Source: Cellulomonas fulva (GTDB lineage: Bacteria; Actinomycetota; Actinomycetes; Actinomycetales; Cellulomonadaceae). From it: 64,000 nucleotides of DNA. The stretch is taken from assembly GCF_018531375.1 (NCBI RefSeq), contig NZ_JAHBOH010000001.1, forward strand, positions 682,001 through 746,000, read 5' to 3'. Made by a program: the position numbers and the translations under genes. How positions within the stretch are numbered: position 1 is the first letter of the stretch; each line of letters opens with the position of its first letter. The notes beneath the pieces were generated by a model. That model was given only the letters and a program-made list of their open reading frames with translations, ran no database searches and had not been told where the DNA came from. This document shows positions 1 to 9,440 of the stretch, piece after piece.

Positions 1-28
1 GCGTCACCTCGTCGATCGCGTCGTCCAC
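1..28 (-). CDS. Start of a gene running off the left edge
   Basis: A GTG at 26-28 on the minus strand opens a frame that stays open to the window edge, encoding V-D-D-A-I-D-E-V-T. A G-rich stretch (GAGGGGG) lies a few bases upstream and the previous gene stops only 10 bases away, so it would be the third gene of the small WXG-like/YbaB operon. Nine codons are too few to name a product. In similar actinobacterial loci this slot often holds a secreted-effector or polymorphic-toxin gene, which is only a guess here. Confidence 0.3.
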
Positions 29-37
29 CGTGCCCCC

Positions 38-346
38 TCAGTCCCAGTCCCACGTGCCGGCGAGCCGCTGCTTGGCGGCCTCGTCCGTGCCCTCGTACGT
101 CGCGCGCACCTGGCGCAGCGCGGTCGCCGCCCCGGCCATCTCCGCGGACCCGCCGCGCAGCAGGCCCTCCACGACCGAGCGGATCTCCTCGAACGAGGTG
201 GACACCGCGCCCCCCGCGAACGAGAACTGGGACGGACGGACGCTCAGCGAGCCCGCCGAGTCCGCCGCCGTCCGCGTCACGTCCGCGACGCCGTCCCAGC
301 GTTTCGCGTCGTCCGTCAGTGCCTGCATCGCCGCCTCGAACGTCAT
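38..346 (-). CDS. Small helical WXG100-like hypothetical protein
   Basis: This 102-residue, fully helical, signal-less protein has the length and composition of WXG100/ESX-type secreted helical-hairpin proteins, although a canonical W-x-G turn is not present; the nearest match is R-W-D-G near residue 17. It lies 126 bases downstream of a tandem YbaB-domain gene and just upstream of another gene leaving the window. YbaB plus a small helical protein is a common arrangement in actinobacterial ESX-effector and polymorphic-toxin loci, so a role as a type VII substrate, or partner of the next gene, is inferred. The start ATG follows a GGGGGAG ribosome-binding site. It could equally be an unrelated coiled-coil protein. 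Confidence 0.6.
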   Translation of the reverse strand: MTFEAAMQALTDDAKRWDGVADVTRTAADSAGSLSVRPSQFSFAGGAVSTSFEEIRSVVEGLLRGGSAEMAGAATALRQVRATYEGTDEAAKQRLAGTWDWD

Positions 347-408
347 GCGCTCCCCCTCTCGGCCGTCCGGTGCTCACCGCACCGGCCGCACTCGGTCGTG
401 AAATCGGT

Positions 409-456
409 CGGTCGTCGTGTCGGTCGTCGTGCCAGTCGTCGTGTCAGTCGTCGTGC
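409..456. repeat. Four 12-bp tandem repeats downstream of the YbaB-like gene
   Basis: Four consecutive 12-bp units of the form C(G/A)GTCGTCGTG(T/C) fill the gap between the YbaB-like gene, which ends at 473, and the WXG-like gene. Read on the coding (minus) strand, two units contain a TGA. This is one of several short repeat arrays at gene ends in this window. Confidence 0.8.
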
Positions 457-472
457 CGGTCGGTCCGGCTGG

Positions 473-1228
473 TCACTCGTGCAGGAAGCCGGCCCGGCGC
501 GCGAGCGCGTCCGGGTCGGCGAACAGCCGCGCCGCGTCGGCCAGCGCCGTGCCGTCGAACGGCTGCTCGGGCACCGTGCGCGTCGCCGCCTGCACGGCCG
601 CCCCGAGCGCCTCGGTGAGCTCGCGGCTCAGGTTGAAGGGGTGCGTGCGCGCGGCCCACTGCTCGTCGGCCTCGACGCGGACCAGGACGCCCGCGCCGTT
701 GACCGCGGCGGTCACGTGCCCGGCGGCGCTGCGTCCCTCGTGCTCCGCGGCCGCCCGCTCCGCCACCTGGTCGAACGCGGTGTCGAGCCGGCTGTTCACC
801 GTCCGCAGCAGCTCGGTGAGCTCGTCGATCGAGCGGCGGACGTCCACCCGGTCGCCGGACTGCGCGGCGAGCTCGCGCAGACGGTCGGTGAGCGACTCGA
901 CGCCCGTGGCGGCGGGACGCGCGCGGGGAGCCGGCTCGTCGAGCGACTGCACCGTCGCCTCGCCCCAGAGCCGCGCCCGCTCGGCGCCCGCGCTCCCGTA
1001 CGCCTCGAGGACGGCGGCACCCAGGCCGGCGGCGCCGTGGTGGGTCGCCCACCCGTCGCGCACGACGACGTCCTGGGGCGCGCCCTGCGCGTCGATCCGC
1101 ACCTGCACCGTCCCGGACGGGTCCGCGCCCGTCACCGGCCCGGCGGCGCGGACCGCCTCCTCGTACCGCTGGGTCGACACGTCGATCGACTCGCGCAGCT
1201 CCGCGAGGTCCTCGCGCGGATCCGTCAC
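473..1228 (-). CDS. Tandem YbaB/EbfC-like protein
   Basis: This 251-residue protein appears to hold two YbaB/EbfC-like domains. The N-terminal one (about residues 5-100) contains GTVQVRIDAQG, and the C-terminal one (about 150-251) contains the more typical VTAAVNGAGVLVRVE strand pattern; each is preceded by a helix. A linker rich in Arg, Ala and Pro separates them. YbaB proteins dimerise and bind DNA as nucleoid-associated factors. In actinobacterial toxin/ESX loci, divergent double copies are common and their role is not established. The gene is first in a minus-strand run with the WXG-like gene. Starts at ATG 1228. The family call is by pattern; the function in this locus is unknown. Confidence 0.7.
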   Translation of the reverse strand: MTDPREDLAELRESIDVSTQRYEEAVRAAGPVTGADPSGTVQVRIDAQGAPQDVVVRDGWATHHGAAGLGAAVLEAYGSAGAERARLWGEATVQSLDEPAPRARPAATGVESLTDRLRELAAQSGDRVDVRRSIDELTELLRTVNSRLDTAFDQVAERAAAEHEGRSAAGHVTAAVNGAGVLVRVEADEQWAARTHPFNLSRELTEALGAAVQAATRTVPEQPFDGTALADAARLFADPDALARRAGFLHE

Positions 1229-1356
1229 CTGGTCCCCCTGGCCTCGTCGTACCGTTCCGGCTGCACTCTAGCCAGACGAACCGGACGAGTCGCCCCGAGC
1301 CCACGGCCGGCACCCGATCGGGTCATCGGACCGGACCCGGGGCGCGGCGTGCGGCC

Positions 1357-4071
1357 TCAGGAGGACGACGAGGCCTTCTTGCGCGTGGTGGTGCGCCGCG
1401 CCGGCGCCTTCTTCTTGGCCGGGGCCGAGGCCCGCTTGTCCGCGAGGAGCTGGATCGCCTGCTCGGGCGTGATCGACTCCGCCGTGACGTCGCGCGGCAG
1501 CGTCCGGTTGGTCACGCCGTCGGTCACGTACAGACCGAACCGGCCGTCCTTGACCACGATCGGCTTGCCCGACGTCGGGTCGTCGCCGAGCTCGCGCAGC
1601 GGCGGCGCGGCGGTGGCGCCGCGGCCGCGCTTGGGCTGGGCGTAGATCGCGAGCGCCTCCTCGAGCGTCGTCGTGAACAGCGCCTCCTCCGAGGCGAGCG
1701 TCCGCGAGTCGGTGCCCTTCTTGAGGTACGGCCCGTACCGGCCGTTCTGCGCGGTGATCTGCGTGCCGGACTCCGGGTCGACGCCGACGACGCGGGGCAG
1801 CGACAGCAGCCGCAGCGCGTCGTCGATCGTGATCGAGTCGAGCGACATCGTCTTGAACAGCGAGGCCGTGCGCGGCTTGGGGGCCGCGGACAGCGCCTTC
1901 TTCCGCGCGGCGGCCGAGAGCGACGGGTCGAGCTCCGGCTCGGGCAGGAGCTCGGTCACGTACGGGCCGTAGCGGCCGTTCTTCGCGACGATCGTCGTGC
2001 CGGTGGTCGGGTCGGTGCCCAGCACCTGGTCGCCCTCGGGCTCGCTGTCGAGCAGCTCGCGGGCCCGCACGGCCGTGAGCTCGTCGGGGGCCAGCTCCTC
2101 GGGCACCGACGCGCGGCGCGGGTTGCCGTCCTCGCCCAGCACCGCGGGGTCCTCGAGGTACGGCCCGTACCGCCCGACGCGCAGCGTGATGCCGTCGCCG
2201 ATCGGGATCGAGTTCACCTCGCGCGCGTCGATCTCGCCCAGGTTCGCGACGAGGTCGTGCAGGCCCTGGCCCTCGGTGCGGCCCGTTCCGTCGCCGAAGT
2301 AGAACCGGCTCAGCCACGCGACGCGGTCCTTGTCCCCCGCCGCGATCGCGTCGAGGTCCTGCTCCATCTCCGCCGTGAAGTCGTAGTCGACCAGCCAGTC
2401 GAAGTTCTCCTCGAGCAGCCGGGTCACCGCGAACGCGAGCCACGAGGGCACCAGGGCCTGGCCCCGGTTGCTCACGTAGCCACGGTCCTGGATCACCGAG
2501 ATGGTCGCGGCGTACGTCGACGGGCGGCCGATGCCGCGCTCCTCGAGCGCCTTGACCAGCGAGGCCTCCGTGAACCGCGGCGGCGGGGACGTGCGGTGCC
2601 CGTCGGCGGCGAGGTCGCGCCCGGTCAGCGGGTCGCCCTCGGCCATCTTCGGCAGGCGGGCGTCCTTCTCGTCGGCGGCCGGTGCGCCCTCCTCGTCGTA
2701 CCGCGAGACGTCACGGCCCTCCTCGTACGCCGCGAGGAAGCCGCGGAACGTGATGACCGTGCCGGACGCGGAGAAGACCGCGTCCCGGCCGTCCGCGGCC
2801 ACGGCACCGAGCCGCACCGAGGCCGTCTGGCCGCGCGCGTCGGCCATCTGGGAGGCGACCGTGCGCTTCCAGATCAGCTCGTACAGCTTGAACTGGTCGC
2901 CGGAGAGCTCGCGGGCCACCTGGGCGGGCGTGCGGAAGTGGTCACCCGCGGGCCGGATCGCCTCGTGCGCCTCCTGGGCACCCTTCGCCTTCGACGTGTA
3001 GACGCGCGGCGAGTCGGGCACGTACTCCGCGCCGTACAGCTCGGCCGCCTGGCGCCGCGCGGCGCTGATCGCCTGCGTCGACAGCACGGGCGAGTCCGTC
3101 CGCATGTAGGTGATGTAGCCGTTCTCGTACAGGCTCTGCGCGGTGCGCATGGCCTGGCGCGAGGACATCCGCAGCTTGCGGGACGCCTCCTGCTGCAGCG
3201 TCGAGGTGGTGAACGGCGCCGCGGGGCGGCGCGTGTACGGCTTGGTCTCGAGGCTGCGGACCTGGAACGACGCGCCCTCGAGCGCGGTCACGAGGGACGT
3301 CGCCGCGGCCTCGTCCAGGTGCACCGCGTCCGAGCGGAGCTCGCCCCGGTCGGTGAAGTCACGGCCCGTGGCGACCCGGCTGCCGTCCAGCGCGGACAGG
3401 CGCGCGGAGAACGCGGGCTCGTCGTCGTCGGCCACCGCGAACGTGCCGGTGACGTCCCAGTAGTCCGCCGCGACGAACGCCATGCGCTCGCGCTCGCGCT
3501 CCACGACGAGCCGGGTCGCGACCGACTGCACGCGGCCCGCGGACAGGCCCTGGCGGACCTTGCGCCACAGCACGGGGCTGACCTCGTACCCGTAGAGCCG
3601 GTCGAGGATGCGCCGGGTCTCCTGCGCGTCGACCAGCCGGTCGTCGAGCTCGCGGGTGTTCTCCAGGGCGCGGGTGATCGCCTCGCGCGTGATCTCGTGG
3701 AAGACCATGCGCTTGACGGGCACCTTGGGCTTGAGCTCGGAGAGCAGGTGCCACGCGATGGCCTCGCCCTCGCGGTCCTCGTCGGTGGCGAGGTAGAGCT
3801 CGTCGGACTCCTTGAGGAGCTTCTTGAGCTCGGCGACCTTCTTCTTCTTGTCGGAGTCGACCACGTAGTACGGCGTGAACCCGTTGTCGACGTCGACCGC
3901 GAACTTGCCGAACGGGCCCTTCTTCATGTCCGCCGGCAGCTCGGAGGGCTGCGGCAGGTCACGGATGTGCCCGACGCTCGCCTCGACGTCGAAGTCGTCG
4001 CCCAGGTACCCCGCGATGGTGCGGGCCTTGGCCGGCGACTCGACGATGACGAGCTTGCGCCCTGCCGACAT
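1357..4071 (-). CDS. topA: DNA topoisomerase I
   Basis: Type IA topoisomerase (904 residues) that relaxes negative supercoils by transient single-strand cleavage. The N-terminal Toprim domain begins KLVIVESPAKA and contains the acidic metal site LATDEDREGEAIAWH (about residues 94-108). The catalytic tyrosine is Y322 in TYMRTDS. The C-terminus lacks zinc-ribbon cysteines and instead carries four G-R-Y/F-G-x-Y-type repeats (for example LRVGRYGPYLED and ITAQNGRYGPYLKK) followed by a Lys/Arg/Ser tail, the standard actinobacterial architecture. Length matches mycobacterial TopA closely. The start ATG follows a GGAAGAGG ribosome-binding site. It stands alone, about 100 bases downstream of a PAP2 gene on the same strand. 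An essential housekeeping gene; no anomalies seen. Confidence 0.98.
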   Translation of the reverse strand: MSAGRKLVIVESPAKARTIAGYLGDDFDVEASVGHIRDLPQPSELPADMKKGPFGKFAVDVDNGFTPYYVVDSDKKKKVAELKKLLKESDELYLATDEDREGEAIAWHLLSELKPKVPVKRMVFHEITREAITRALENTRELDDRLVDAQETRRILDRLYGYEVSPVLWRKVRQGLSAGRVQSVATRLVVERERERMAFVAADYWDVTGTFAVADDDEPAFSARLSALDGSRVATGRDFTDRGELRSDAVHLDEAAATSLVTALEGASFQVRSLETKPYTRRPAAPFTTSTLQQEASRKLRMSSRQAMRTAQSLYENGYITYMRTDSPVLSTQAISAARRQAAELYGAEYVPDSPRVYTSKAKGAQEAHEAIRPAGDHFRTPAQVARELSGDQFKLYELIWKRTVASQMADARGQTASVRLGAVAADGRDAVFSASGTVITFRGFLAAYEEGRDVSRYDEEGAPAADEKDARLPKMAEGDPLTGRDLAADGHRTSPPPRFTEASLVKALEERGIGRPSTYAATISVIQDRGYVSNRGQALVPSWLAFAVTRLLEENFDWLVDYDFTAEMEQDLDAIAAGDKDRVAWLSRFYFGDGTGRTEGQGLHDLVANLGEIDAREVNSIPIGDGITLRVGRYGPYLEDPAVLGEDGNPRRASVPEELAPDELTAVRARELLDSEPEGDQVLGTDPTTGTTIVAKNGRYGPYVTELLPEPELDPSLSAAARKKALSAAPKPRTASLFKTMSLDSITIDDALRLLSLPRVVGVDPESGTQITAQNGRYGPYLKKGTDSRTLASEEALFTTTLEEALAIYAQPKRGRGATAAPPLRELGDDPTSGKPIVVKDGRFGLYVTDGVTNRTLPRDVTAESITPEQAIQLLADKRASAPAKKKAPARRTTTRKKASSSS

Positions 4072-4168
4072 GCGTGCGCCTCTTCCTCCGGGTCGTGGCT
4101 CCTGCCGCGCGGCGGTCGACGACCGCCCGGCGCACCAGGACTACCGCTGGGGACTCTACGACGAAGCG

Positions 4169-5092
4169 TCAAGCGCTCCGCAATCGGAGCGACGCCCCGG
4201 CCCGGAGCGCGAGGATGACCGCGAAGGCCCACGACGACGCCCAGACGGTCGCCGCGACGCCCCCGCCATAGGCGACGAGCAGCGCCTCGCGACCCTCGAC
4301 GACCGGCAGCGCGTCGTACGTCTGCCGCAGCGCGACCAGCGCCACGACCCCCGCACCGACGCCCAGCGTGATGAGCCCGGCGAGCACCGCGTTGCGGCTG
4401 ACGCGGGCCGGCGGCGGGCCCTCGAACCGGTCCTCGCGCGCCCGCGCCGGCCACAGCGCCGTGACCGCGCACGTGGCGGCGGTCCACGCGAGCACGACGA
4501 GCACGGCGGCCAGGACGTCCGAGGGCCGGTGCCAGCGCCCGACGAGCGTCGCGATCCCCGTCGCCGCGGTGTAGCCCGCGCCGATCACGGCGACCGGGGG
4601 ACGCGCCCGGGCCGGCACGACGAGCAGCAGCACCACCGCGATCGACATCGCCGCCGTGGTGTGCCCGCTGGGCAGGGAGTTGTCCTGAGACCCGAGCGTG
4701 ATCCCGTGGTCCGGCCGCGGCAGCAGCGCGTACTTCACGAGCTGCGTGGTGATGTTGGCGCCGCCCGCCACGATCGCGACCTGCACCGCGAGCTCCCACC
4801 GCCGCCGCACGACCGCGATGACGATGGCGACCAGCAGCACGATCGCGATCGCGCCGACCGACACGACGTCGAGCACCTTCTCCGCGACGCGCCACAGGTC
4901 CGTGCGCCCGTACCGCGCCCCGTCGAGCACGGCGGCCTCGACGAGCTGGCCGTCCTCGGTGTCGACGAACACGCGCCACAGCGCCCACACGCCGACCATG
5001 CAGCCGACGCACACGAGCAGGCACGCCACGACCACGCCCGCGCGGCCGCGCGGCGTCACCAGGCTCGTCGAGCTCGTCGTCGTGGTCACCAC
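4169..5092 (-). CDS. PAP2-family membrane phosphatase
   Basis: Integral membrane protein of 307 residues with six or so hydrophobic segments, the first at about residues 18-40. It has the three-part phosphatidic-acid-phosphatase/haloperoxidase signature: K-x6-R-P (KYALLPRP), PSGH (in NSLPSGHTTAAMS) and a G-R-x-x-R-x-x-D form of the third motif (GRWHRPSD). Such enzymes dephosphorylate lipid phosphates such as phosphatidate or undecaprenyl diphosphate at the outer membrane face. The substrate cannot be told from sequence. Co-oriented with topA, with a 97-base gap and no evident functional link. Confidence 0.9.
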   Translation of the reverse strand: MVTTTTSSTSLVTPRGRAGVVVACLLVCVGCMVGVWALWRVFVDTEDGQLVEAAVLDGARYGRTDLWRVAEKVLDVVSVGAIAIVLLVAIVIAVVRRRWELAVQVAIVAGGANITTQLVKYALLPRPDHGITLGSQDNSLPSGHTTAAMSIAVVLLLVVPARARPPVAVIGAGYTAATGIATLVGRWHRPSDVLAAVLVVLAWTAATCAVTALWPARAREDRFEGPPPARVSRNAVLAGLITLGVGAGVVALVALRQTYDALPVVEGREALLVAYGGGVAATVWASSWAFAVILALRAGASLRLRSA

Positions 5093-5203
5093 GCGCCCAA
5101 ACTAGGCCACCGCGCCCACGCGCCACGGCCGCGTCCACACCCCCCACACGCGACCTACCCCACCCCCCGACGACACCCCCCGACGACGTGCCGGGGAGGG
5201 AGT

Positions 5204-5253
5204 GCGCCGCCCCGCCCGACGAGCGAGCTCGACGGAGGTGGGCGGGGCGGCGC
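5204..5253 (-). terminator. Terminator of the transporter operon
   Basis: Perfect 14-bp GC-rich arms (5204-5217 and 5240-5253) with a 22-base loop lie immediately after the stop of the last transporter gene at 5267. There is no U-tract, as is usual for terminators in high-GC actinobacteria. Confidence 0.75.
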
Positions 5254-5266
5254 GAGGACCGGCTCG

Positions 5267-6358
5267 TCAGGCCACGGTCAGCCGGTCCGGCAGGGGGCGG
5301 GGCTCGTACCCCGCGCGCGCGACGAGCTCGGGCGTGTGCAGGTGGCACGCGACCGAGCGCCGCGGGTCGTCGCCCGGCACCAGCGAGGGCGACAGCTCGG
5401 GCTGGATCGCGGCGCACGCGTCGAACGCGAACGCGCAGCGGTCCCGGAACGGGCAGCCGGACGGCAGGTGGGCCATGTCCGGCGGCGAGCCGGGGATCCC
5501 GCCCAGCTCCTTGCGCGGCCCGCGCAGCGGCGGGAACGAGTGGAGCAGCCCGTCCGCGTACGGGTGCCGCGGCCGGCGGTAGACGTCCTGCGCCGAGGCG
5601 TCCTCCACGATCTCGCCGGCGTACATGATCGCGATGCGGTCGGCGATCTCGATCAGCAGCGACACGTCGTGCGTGATGAAGATGACCGAGAACCCGAGCC
5701 GCTCCCGCAGGTCGGCGATCTGCTCGACGATCTGGCGCTGCATCACGACGTCGAGCGCGGTCGTCGGCTCGTCCATGATGAGGACCTGCGGGTCGAGCGC
5801 CAGCGCCATCGCGATCATCACGCGCTGCCGCATGCCGCCCGAGAGCTGGTGCGGGAAGTCCCGCAGCCGGTCGGGGTTGATCCCGACGAGGTCCAGCAGG
5901 TCCGCGGCTTTCTCGAGCGCCTCGGCCTTCTTCATGCCGGGCACGTGGGCCAGGATCGCGTCGGCGATCTGCCGGCCGATCCGGTGCACGGGGTTGAGCG
6001 AGTTCATGGCGCCCTGGAACACGATCGCCATGTCCTGCCACCGCGACGCGCGCAGCGCGGCGTCGTCGAGCGCCAGGACGTCCCGCTGCGTCCCGTCCCG
6101 GTCGGTGAACACCACCTGGCCGCCCGTGATCAGCCCGGGCGGCGGCAGCAGCCGCGTCGCCGCGTAGGCGAGCGTCGACTTGCCGCACCCGGACTCGCCC
6201 GCGAGCCCCAGCACCTCGCCGCGGTTCAGCGTCAGGGACACCTGCCGCAGCACGTGCGTCGGCTCGTCGTACCCGTAGTCCACCGACAGGTTCTTGATCT
6301 GGAGCACCGGGTCCTTCGCGGGGGCGAAGGCCCGGGACTCGGCGGCCAGCGCGCTCAC
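5267..6358 (-). CDS. ABC transporter ATP-binding protein (DppD/OppD type)
   Basis: First-type ATPase of a peptide/nickel/oligosaccharide importer (363 residues). Walker A is GESGCGKST, the signature is LSGGMRQRV and Walker B is VLIMDEPTTALD. The C-terminus has the oligo_HPY extension with the cysteine-bearing GCPFRDRCAFAFDAC region typical of OppD/DppD. The GTG start at 6358 overlaps the stop of the upstream permease by 4 bp (GTGA), which decides the start despite an open frame extending much further upstream. Last gene of the operon binding protein - ATPase - permease - permease - ATPase. The family is usually labelled as dipeptide transport, but family 5 systems next to beta-glucosidases often import beta-glucosides; see the locus finding. 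Confidence 0.95.
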   Translation of the reverse strand: MSALAAESRAFAPAKDPVLQIKNLSVDYGYDEPTHVLRQVSLTLNRGEVLGLAGESGCGKSTLAYAATRLLPPPGLITGGQVVFTDRDGTQRDVLALDDAALRASRWQDMAIVFQGAMNSLNPVHRIGRQIADAILAHVPGMKKAEALEKAADLLDLVGINPDRLRDFPHQLSGGMRQRVMIAMALALDPQVLIMDEPTTALDVVMQRQIVEQIADLRERLGFSVIFITHDVSLLIEIADRIAIMYAGEIVEDASAQDVYRRPRHPYADGLLHSFPPLRGPRKELGGIPGSPPDMAHLPSGCPFRDRCAFAFDACAAIQPELSPSLVPGDDPRRSVACHLHTPELVARAGYEPRPLPDRLTVA

Positions 6359-7344
6359 GACCGGTCCTCCTTGGCCTCGTACACGACCGGCGTGAAGCCG
6401 ATGCGGGGGCGGATGCGGCGCTTGCGCAGGCTCTTGGCGTTCAGCCCCGTGGAGCGCAGGCGCGGGTTGACGAACTCGTCGATCCCGAAGTTGATCAGGG
6501 TCAGCGAGATCCCGACGAGCGCGATGCACAGGCCCGGGAACATGTACCACCACCACGCTCCGCGCTGGAGCGCGAGCTGCGCCTGCGCCCAGTACAGGAC
6601 CGTGCCCCAGTTCCACGTGTCCGTCGGCGTGATGCCGATGAAGGACAGCGTGATCTGGGAGAGCACCGCGAAGGACACGGTCCCGACGAAGCCGGCGGCG
6701 ATCATCGCGGTGAGGTTGGGCAGGATCTCCGAGAGCACGATGCGCCAGGTGCTCTCGCCGTTGCCGCGTGACGCCTCGACGAAGTCGCGCTTGCGCAGGG
6801 ACAGCGTCTGGGCGCGCAGCACCCGCGCCCCCCAGGCCCAGCCCGTGATGGCGATGACCACCGCCACGGTCAGGCCGCCCGCGGACGGCAGCATCCCCGC
6901 GATGATGATGATGAGCGGGAGCTGCGGGATGACCAGGAAGACGTTGGACAGGACCGACAGGCTCTCGTCGCCCACCCCGCCCACGTAGCCGGCCGTGATG
7001 CCGACCACGATCCCGATGAACGTCGCCAGGATGCCGGCGACGAAGGCGATCAGCAGCACGGACCGCGTGCCCAGGATGACCTGGGACATGACGTCCTGGC
7101 CCATGTGCGTGGTGCCCATCCAGTGCTCCCACGACGGCGGCTGCAGCAGGTCGCTGCTGCGCTCGTCGGGGTCGTACGGCGCGATCCAGGGCCCGATGAC
7201 CGCGATCACGACGAAGAACGCGAGGATCGCCAGGCCGGTCAGGGCCTTGGTGTTGCGCGCCCACAGGAACCGGCGCTTCTTGCCGGTCGGTGCGACGTCC
7301 TGCTGGCCGATCGTGTCCGGCTCGAGGATGATCTCGGCTGCCAT
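6355..7344 (-). CDS. ABC transporter permease (DppC/OppC type)
   Basis: 329-residue inner-membrane permease with the OppC_N segment (residues about 25-75, including WIAPYDP) followed by the BPD_transp_1 core of five membrane spans. The coupling-helix region contains EASRGNGESTWRIVLSEILPN, matching the EAA loop that docks on the ATPases. It pairs with the DppB-type permease encoded just upstream (3 bases between stop and start) and its stop overlaps the DppD-type start. Start ATG 7344 follows an AGGAGGG ribosome-binding site. Substrate specificity is set by the binding protein, not by this subunit. Confidence 0.95.
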   Translation of the reverse strand: MAAEIILEPDTIGQQDVAPTGKKRRFLWARNTKALTGLAILAFFVVIAVIGPWIAPYDPDERSSDLLQPPSWEHWMGTTHMGQDVMSQVILGTRSVLLIAFVAGILATFIGIVVGITAGYVGGVGDESLSVLSNVFLVIPQLPLIIIIAGMLPSAGGLTVAVVIAITGWAWGARVLRAQTLSLRKRDFVEASRGNGESTWRIVLSEILPNLTAMIAAGFVGTVSFAVLSQITLSFIGITPTDTWNWGTVLYWAQAQLALQRGAWWWYMFPGLCIALVGISLTLINFGIDEFVNPRLRSTGLNAKSLRKRRIRPRIGFTPVVYEAKEDRS

Positions 7345-7347
7345 GGG

Positions 7348-8325
7348 TCAGCCCTCCTGACGCGTGCGGGGGTCGAGCACGCCGTACGCGAAGTCGGCGA
7401 TGACGTTGGCGAGGAGCACGGCGACCGTGATGACCAGGAAGCACCCCTGCATGAGCGGGTAGTCCTTGGCGGCCGTCGCCTTGAGGAGCTGGTAGCCGAT
7501 GCCCTGGTAGCTGAAGACCGTCTCCATCACGAGCGTGCCGCCGACGATGAAGCCGAGGGACAGCGCGAAGCTCGACAGCTGGGGCAGGATCGCGTTGCGC
7601 GCGGCGTAGCCGAACATCACCTTGCGCTCCGGCAGGCCCTTGGCCTGGGCGACCGTCACGTAGTCGTCCGACGAGACCGTCACCATCATGTTGCGCATCC
7701 CCAGGATCCAGCCGGAGACGGACGTGATGATGATGGTCAGCGCCGGCAGCGTGCCGTAGTAGATCACCGACCCGGCGAACTCCCAGCTGAGGTTCGGCAC
7801 CATGCTGCGGTTGTAGCTCCCGCTCGCGGGGAACCAGCCCAGCCGCACCGCGAACAGCGCGATCACGACGAGGGCGAGCCAGAAGTACGGCACGGTCGAG
7901 AAGAACGTCGAGATCGGCAGCAGGATGTCGGCGCGCGTGCCGCGGCGCCAGCCGATCGCCACGCCCGCGAGCGTGCCGATCGTGAAGCTGATGATCGTCG
8001 CGATCCCGACGAGCCCGATCGTCCAGGGCAGGGACCGCGCCAGGATGTCGACGACCGGCTCGCGCCCCGAGAACGAGATGCCCAGGTTCCCGTGGAACAG
8101 CTGCGTCCAGTAGTTCACGTACTGCTGCCACAGCGTGGTGTTCTCGTCGAGCCCGAACAGCTTGGTGATCGCCTCGATCGCGTCAGGGCTGATCTTGCCC
8201 TGGTTGGCGGCGATGAGCGCCGTGACGGGGTCGCCCGGCATGACGCGCGGGATGAAGAAGTTGATCGTCATCGCGGCCCAGAAGGTGATGACGTAGAAGA
8301 TCGTGCGTCGGACGAAGAACCTCAT
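7348..8325 (-). CDS. ABC transporter permease (DppB/OppB type)
   Basis: 325-residue permease starting [19 protein letters not shown], the usual short N-terminal helix of DppB proteins, then a periplasmic-loop equivalent containing MPGDPVTAL and a BPD_transp_1 core with the EAA-like stretch [25 protein letters not shown] 8325 is preferred to upstream in-frame starts because AGGAGG lies 9 bases before it, the 60 residues upstream are Arg/Pro-rich non-family sequence, and it overlaps the preceding ATPase stop by 4 bp (ATGA). It forms the translocation pore with the DppC-type partner. Confidence 0.95.
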   Translation of the reverse strand: MRFFVRRTIFYVITFWAAMTINFFIPRVMPGDPVTALIAANQGKISPDAIEAITKLFGLDENTTLWQQYVNYWTQLFHGNLGISFSGREPVVDILARSLPWTIGLVGIATIISFTIGTLAGVAIGWRRGTRADILLPISTFFSTVPYFWLALVVIALFAVRLGWFPASGSYNRSMVPNLSWEFAGSVIYYGTLPALTIIITSVSGWILGMRNMMVTVSSDDYVTVAQAKGLPERKVMFGYAARNAILPQLSSFALSLGFIVGGTLVMETVFSYQGIGYQLLKATAAKDYPLMQGCFLVITVAVLLANVIADFAYGVLDPRTRQEG

Positions 8326-9440
8326 CGGTCGGCCTCCTGCAGGGCGTCGGGGAGGCCGGCGGCCGGTCCGGTGCCGCTCGCGGCGCCGCCGTCGACGCTC
8401 TCGGCGCCGGGGACGTCCGGACGGTCGGGACGGTCGGAGTAGCCCCAGCACGCGGCGGAGCGGCCGGGCCCGACGGGGATCAGGGGCGGCACCTCCGCGC
8501 GGCACACGTCCGTGGCGTACGGGCAGCGGGGGTTGAACCGGCAGCCGGACGGCGGCCGGACCAGGCTGGGCGCCTCGCCGCGGGCGCCGCGCGCCCGGGC
8601 GTCGAGGTCGTCCGGGTCCGGTGCGGACGCGATCAGCAGCTGCGTGTACGGGTGCTTCGGGTCCTGCGTGACGGACTCGGAGTCGCCCTGCTCGACGACG
8701 CGGCCCGCGTACATGACCATCGTCCGGTCCGCGAAGTACCGCGCGGACGCGATGTCGTGCGTGATGTAGAGGATCGCGATCTGCAGGCGGTCGCGCAGGT
8801 CGCGCAGCAGGTTGAGGATGCCCAGGCGGATCGAGACGTCGAGCATGGAGATCGGCTCGTCGGCCAGCAGCACCTCGGGGTCCGCGGCCAGGGCGCGCGC
8901 GATCGCGACGCGCTGGCGCTGCCCGCCCGAGAGCTCGTGGGGGAACTTGTCGACGTAGCGCGCGGGGGGCGTGAGCTGCACGCGCGTGAGCAGCGCGTCG
9001 AGCTCCGCCTCGAGCTCCGCGCCGCGCAGCCGGCCCTGGTGGATCCGGATGCTGCGGGTCAGGGTGTAGCGCACGGTGTGGACCGGGTTCAGCGAGCCGA
9101 ACGGGTCCTGGAAGATCATCTGCACCCGCCGCACGTACGCGCGGAAGGCGCGGCGGCCGCGGGCGGTCGCGTCCTGGCCGTGCAGCAGGATCTGGCCGCC
9201 GGTCGCCGGCATGAGCTGGGCGAGCAGCCGCGCGATCGTCGACTTGCCCGAGCCGGACTCGCCGACCAGGGCGACGACGTGGCCGCGGTGGAGCTCGATG
9301 TCGACGTCGTCGACCGCGTGCACCACGGCGTGGGAGCGGAAGCCGCGCACCGGGAAGTGCTTGCGCAGCTGGACGGCCTGCAGGACGGGCGCCCCGTCAC
9401 CGGGGTCCGCCGGCGGTGCCGGTCGGGGGGTTGTTGCCAT
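8322..9440 (-). CDS. ABC transporter ATP-binding protein (DppF/OppF type)
   Basis: Second ATPase of the importer (372 residues). Walker A is GESGSGKST, the signature is LSGGQRQRV and Walker B is [14 protein letters not shown]-terminal oligo_HPY segment includes [17 protein letters not shown] 9440 is chosen because AAGGTG precedes it by 7 bases; an upstream in-frame start would add 21 residues of poor sequence. In this operon the F-type ATPase precedes the permeases rather than following the D-type, an order that separates the two ATPases at opposite ends of the permease pair. The protein ends with a low-complexity Asp/Pro/Gly tail after the family domain. Confidence 0.93.
   Translation of the reverse strand: MATTPRPAPPADPGDGAPVLQAVQLRKHFPVRGFRSHAVVHAVDDVDIELHRGHVVALVGESGSGKSTIARLLAQLMPATGGQILLHGQDATARGRRAFRAYVRRVQMIFQDPFGSLNPVHTVRYTLTRSIRIHQGRLRGAELEAELDALLTRVQLTPPARYVDKFPHELSGGQRQRVAIARALAADPEVLLADEPISMLDVSIRLGILNLLRDLRDRLQIAILYITHDIASARYFADRTMVMYAGRVVEQGDSESVTQDPKHPYTQLLIASAPDPDDLDARARGARGEAPSLVRPPSGCRFNPRCPYATDVCRAEVPPLIPVGPGRSAACWGYSDRPDRPDVPGAESVDGGAASGTGPAAGLPDALQEADR

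Noticed and set aside
4174..4191. CGCTCCG...CGGAGCG hairpin at the end of the PAP2 gene
   Set aside because: It lies inside the last codons of the gene rather than after the stop, so terminator function is doubtful.
5093..5203. C-rich 110-base stretch before the importer operon end
   Set aside because: No open frame, dyad or promoter stands out apart from the terminator already listed next to it.
6340..6370. Possible frameshift joining the two importer genes at 6355-6358
   Set aside because: A standard GTGA start/stop overlap; both proteins are full length.
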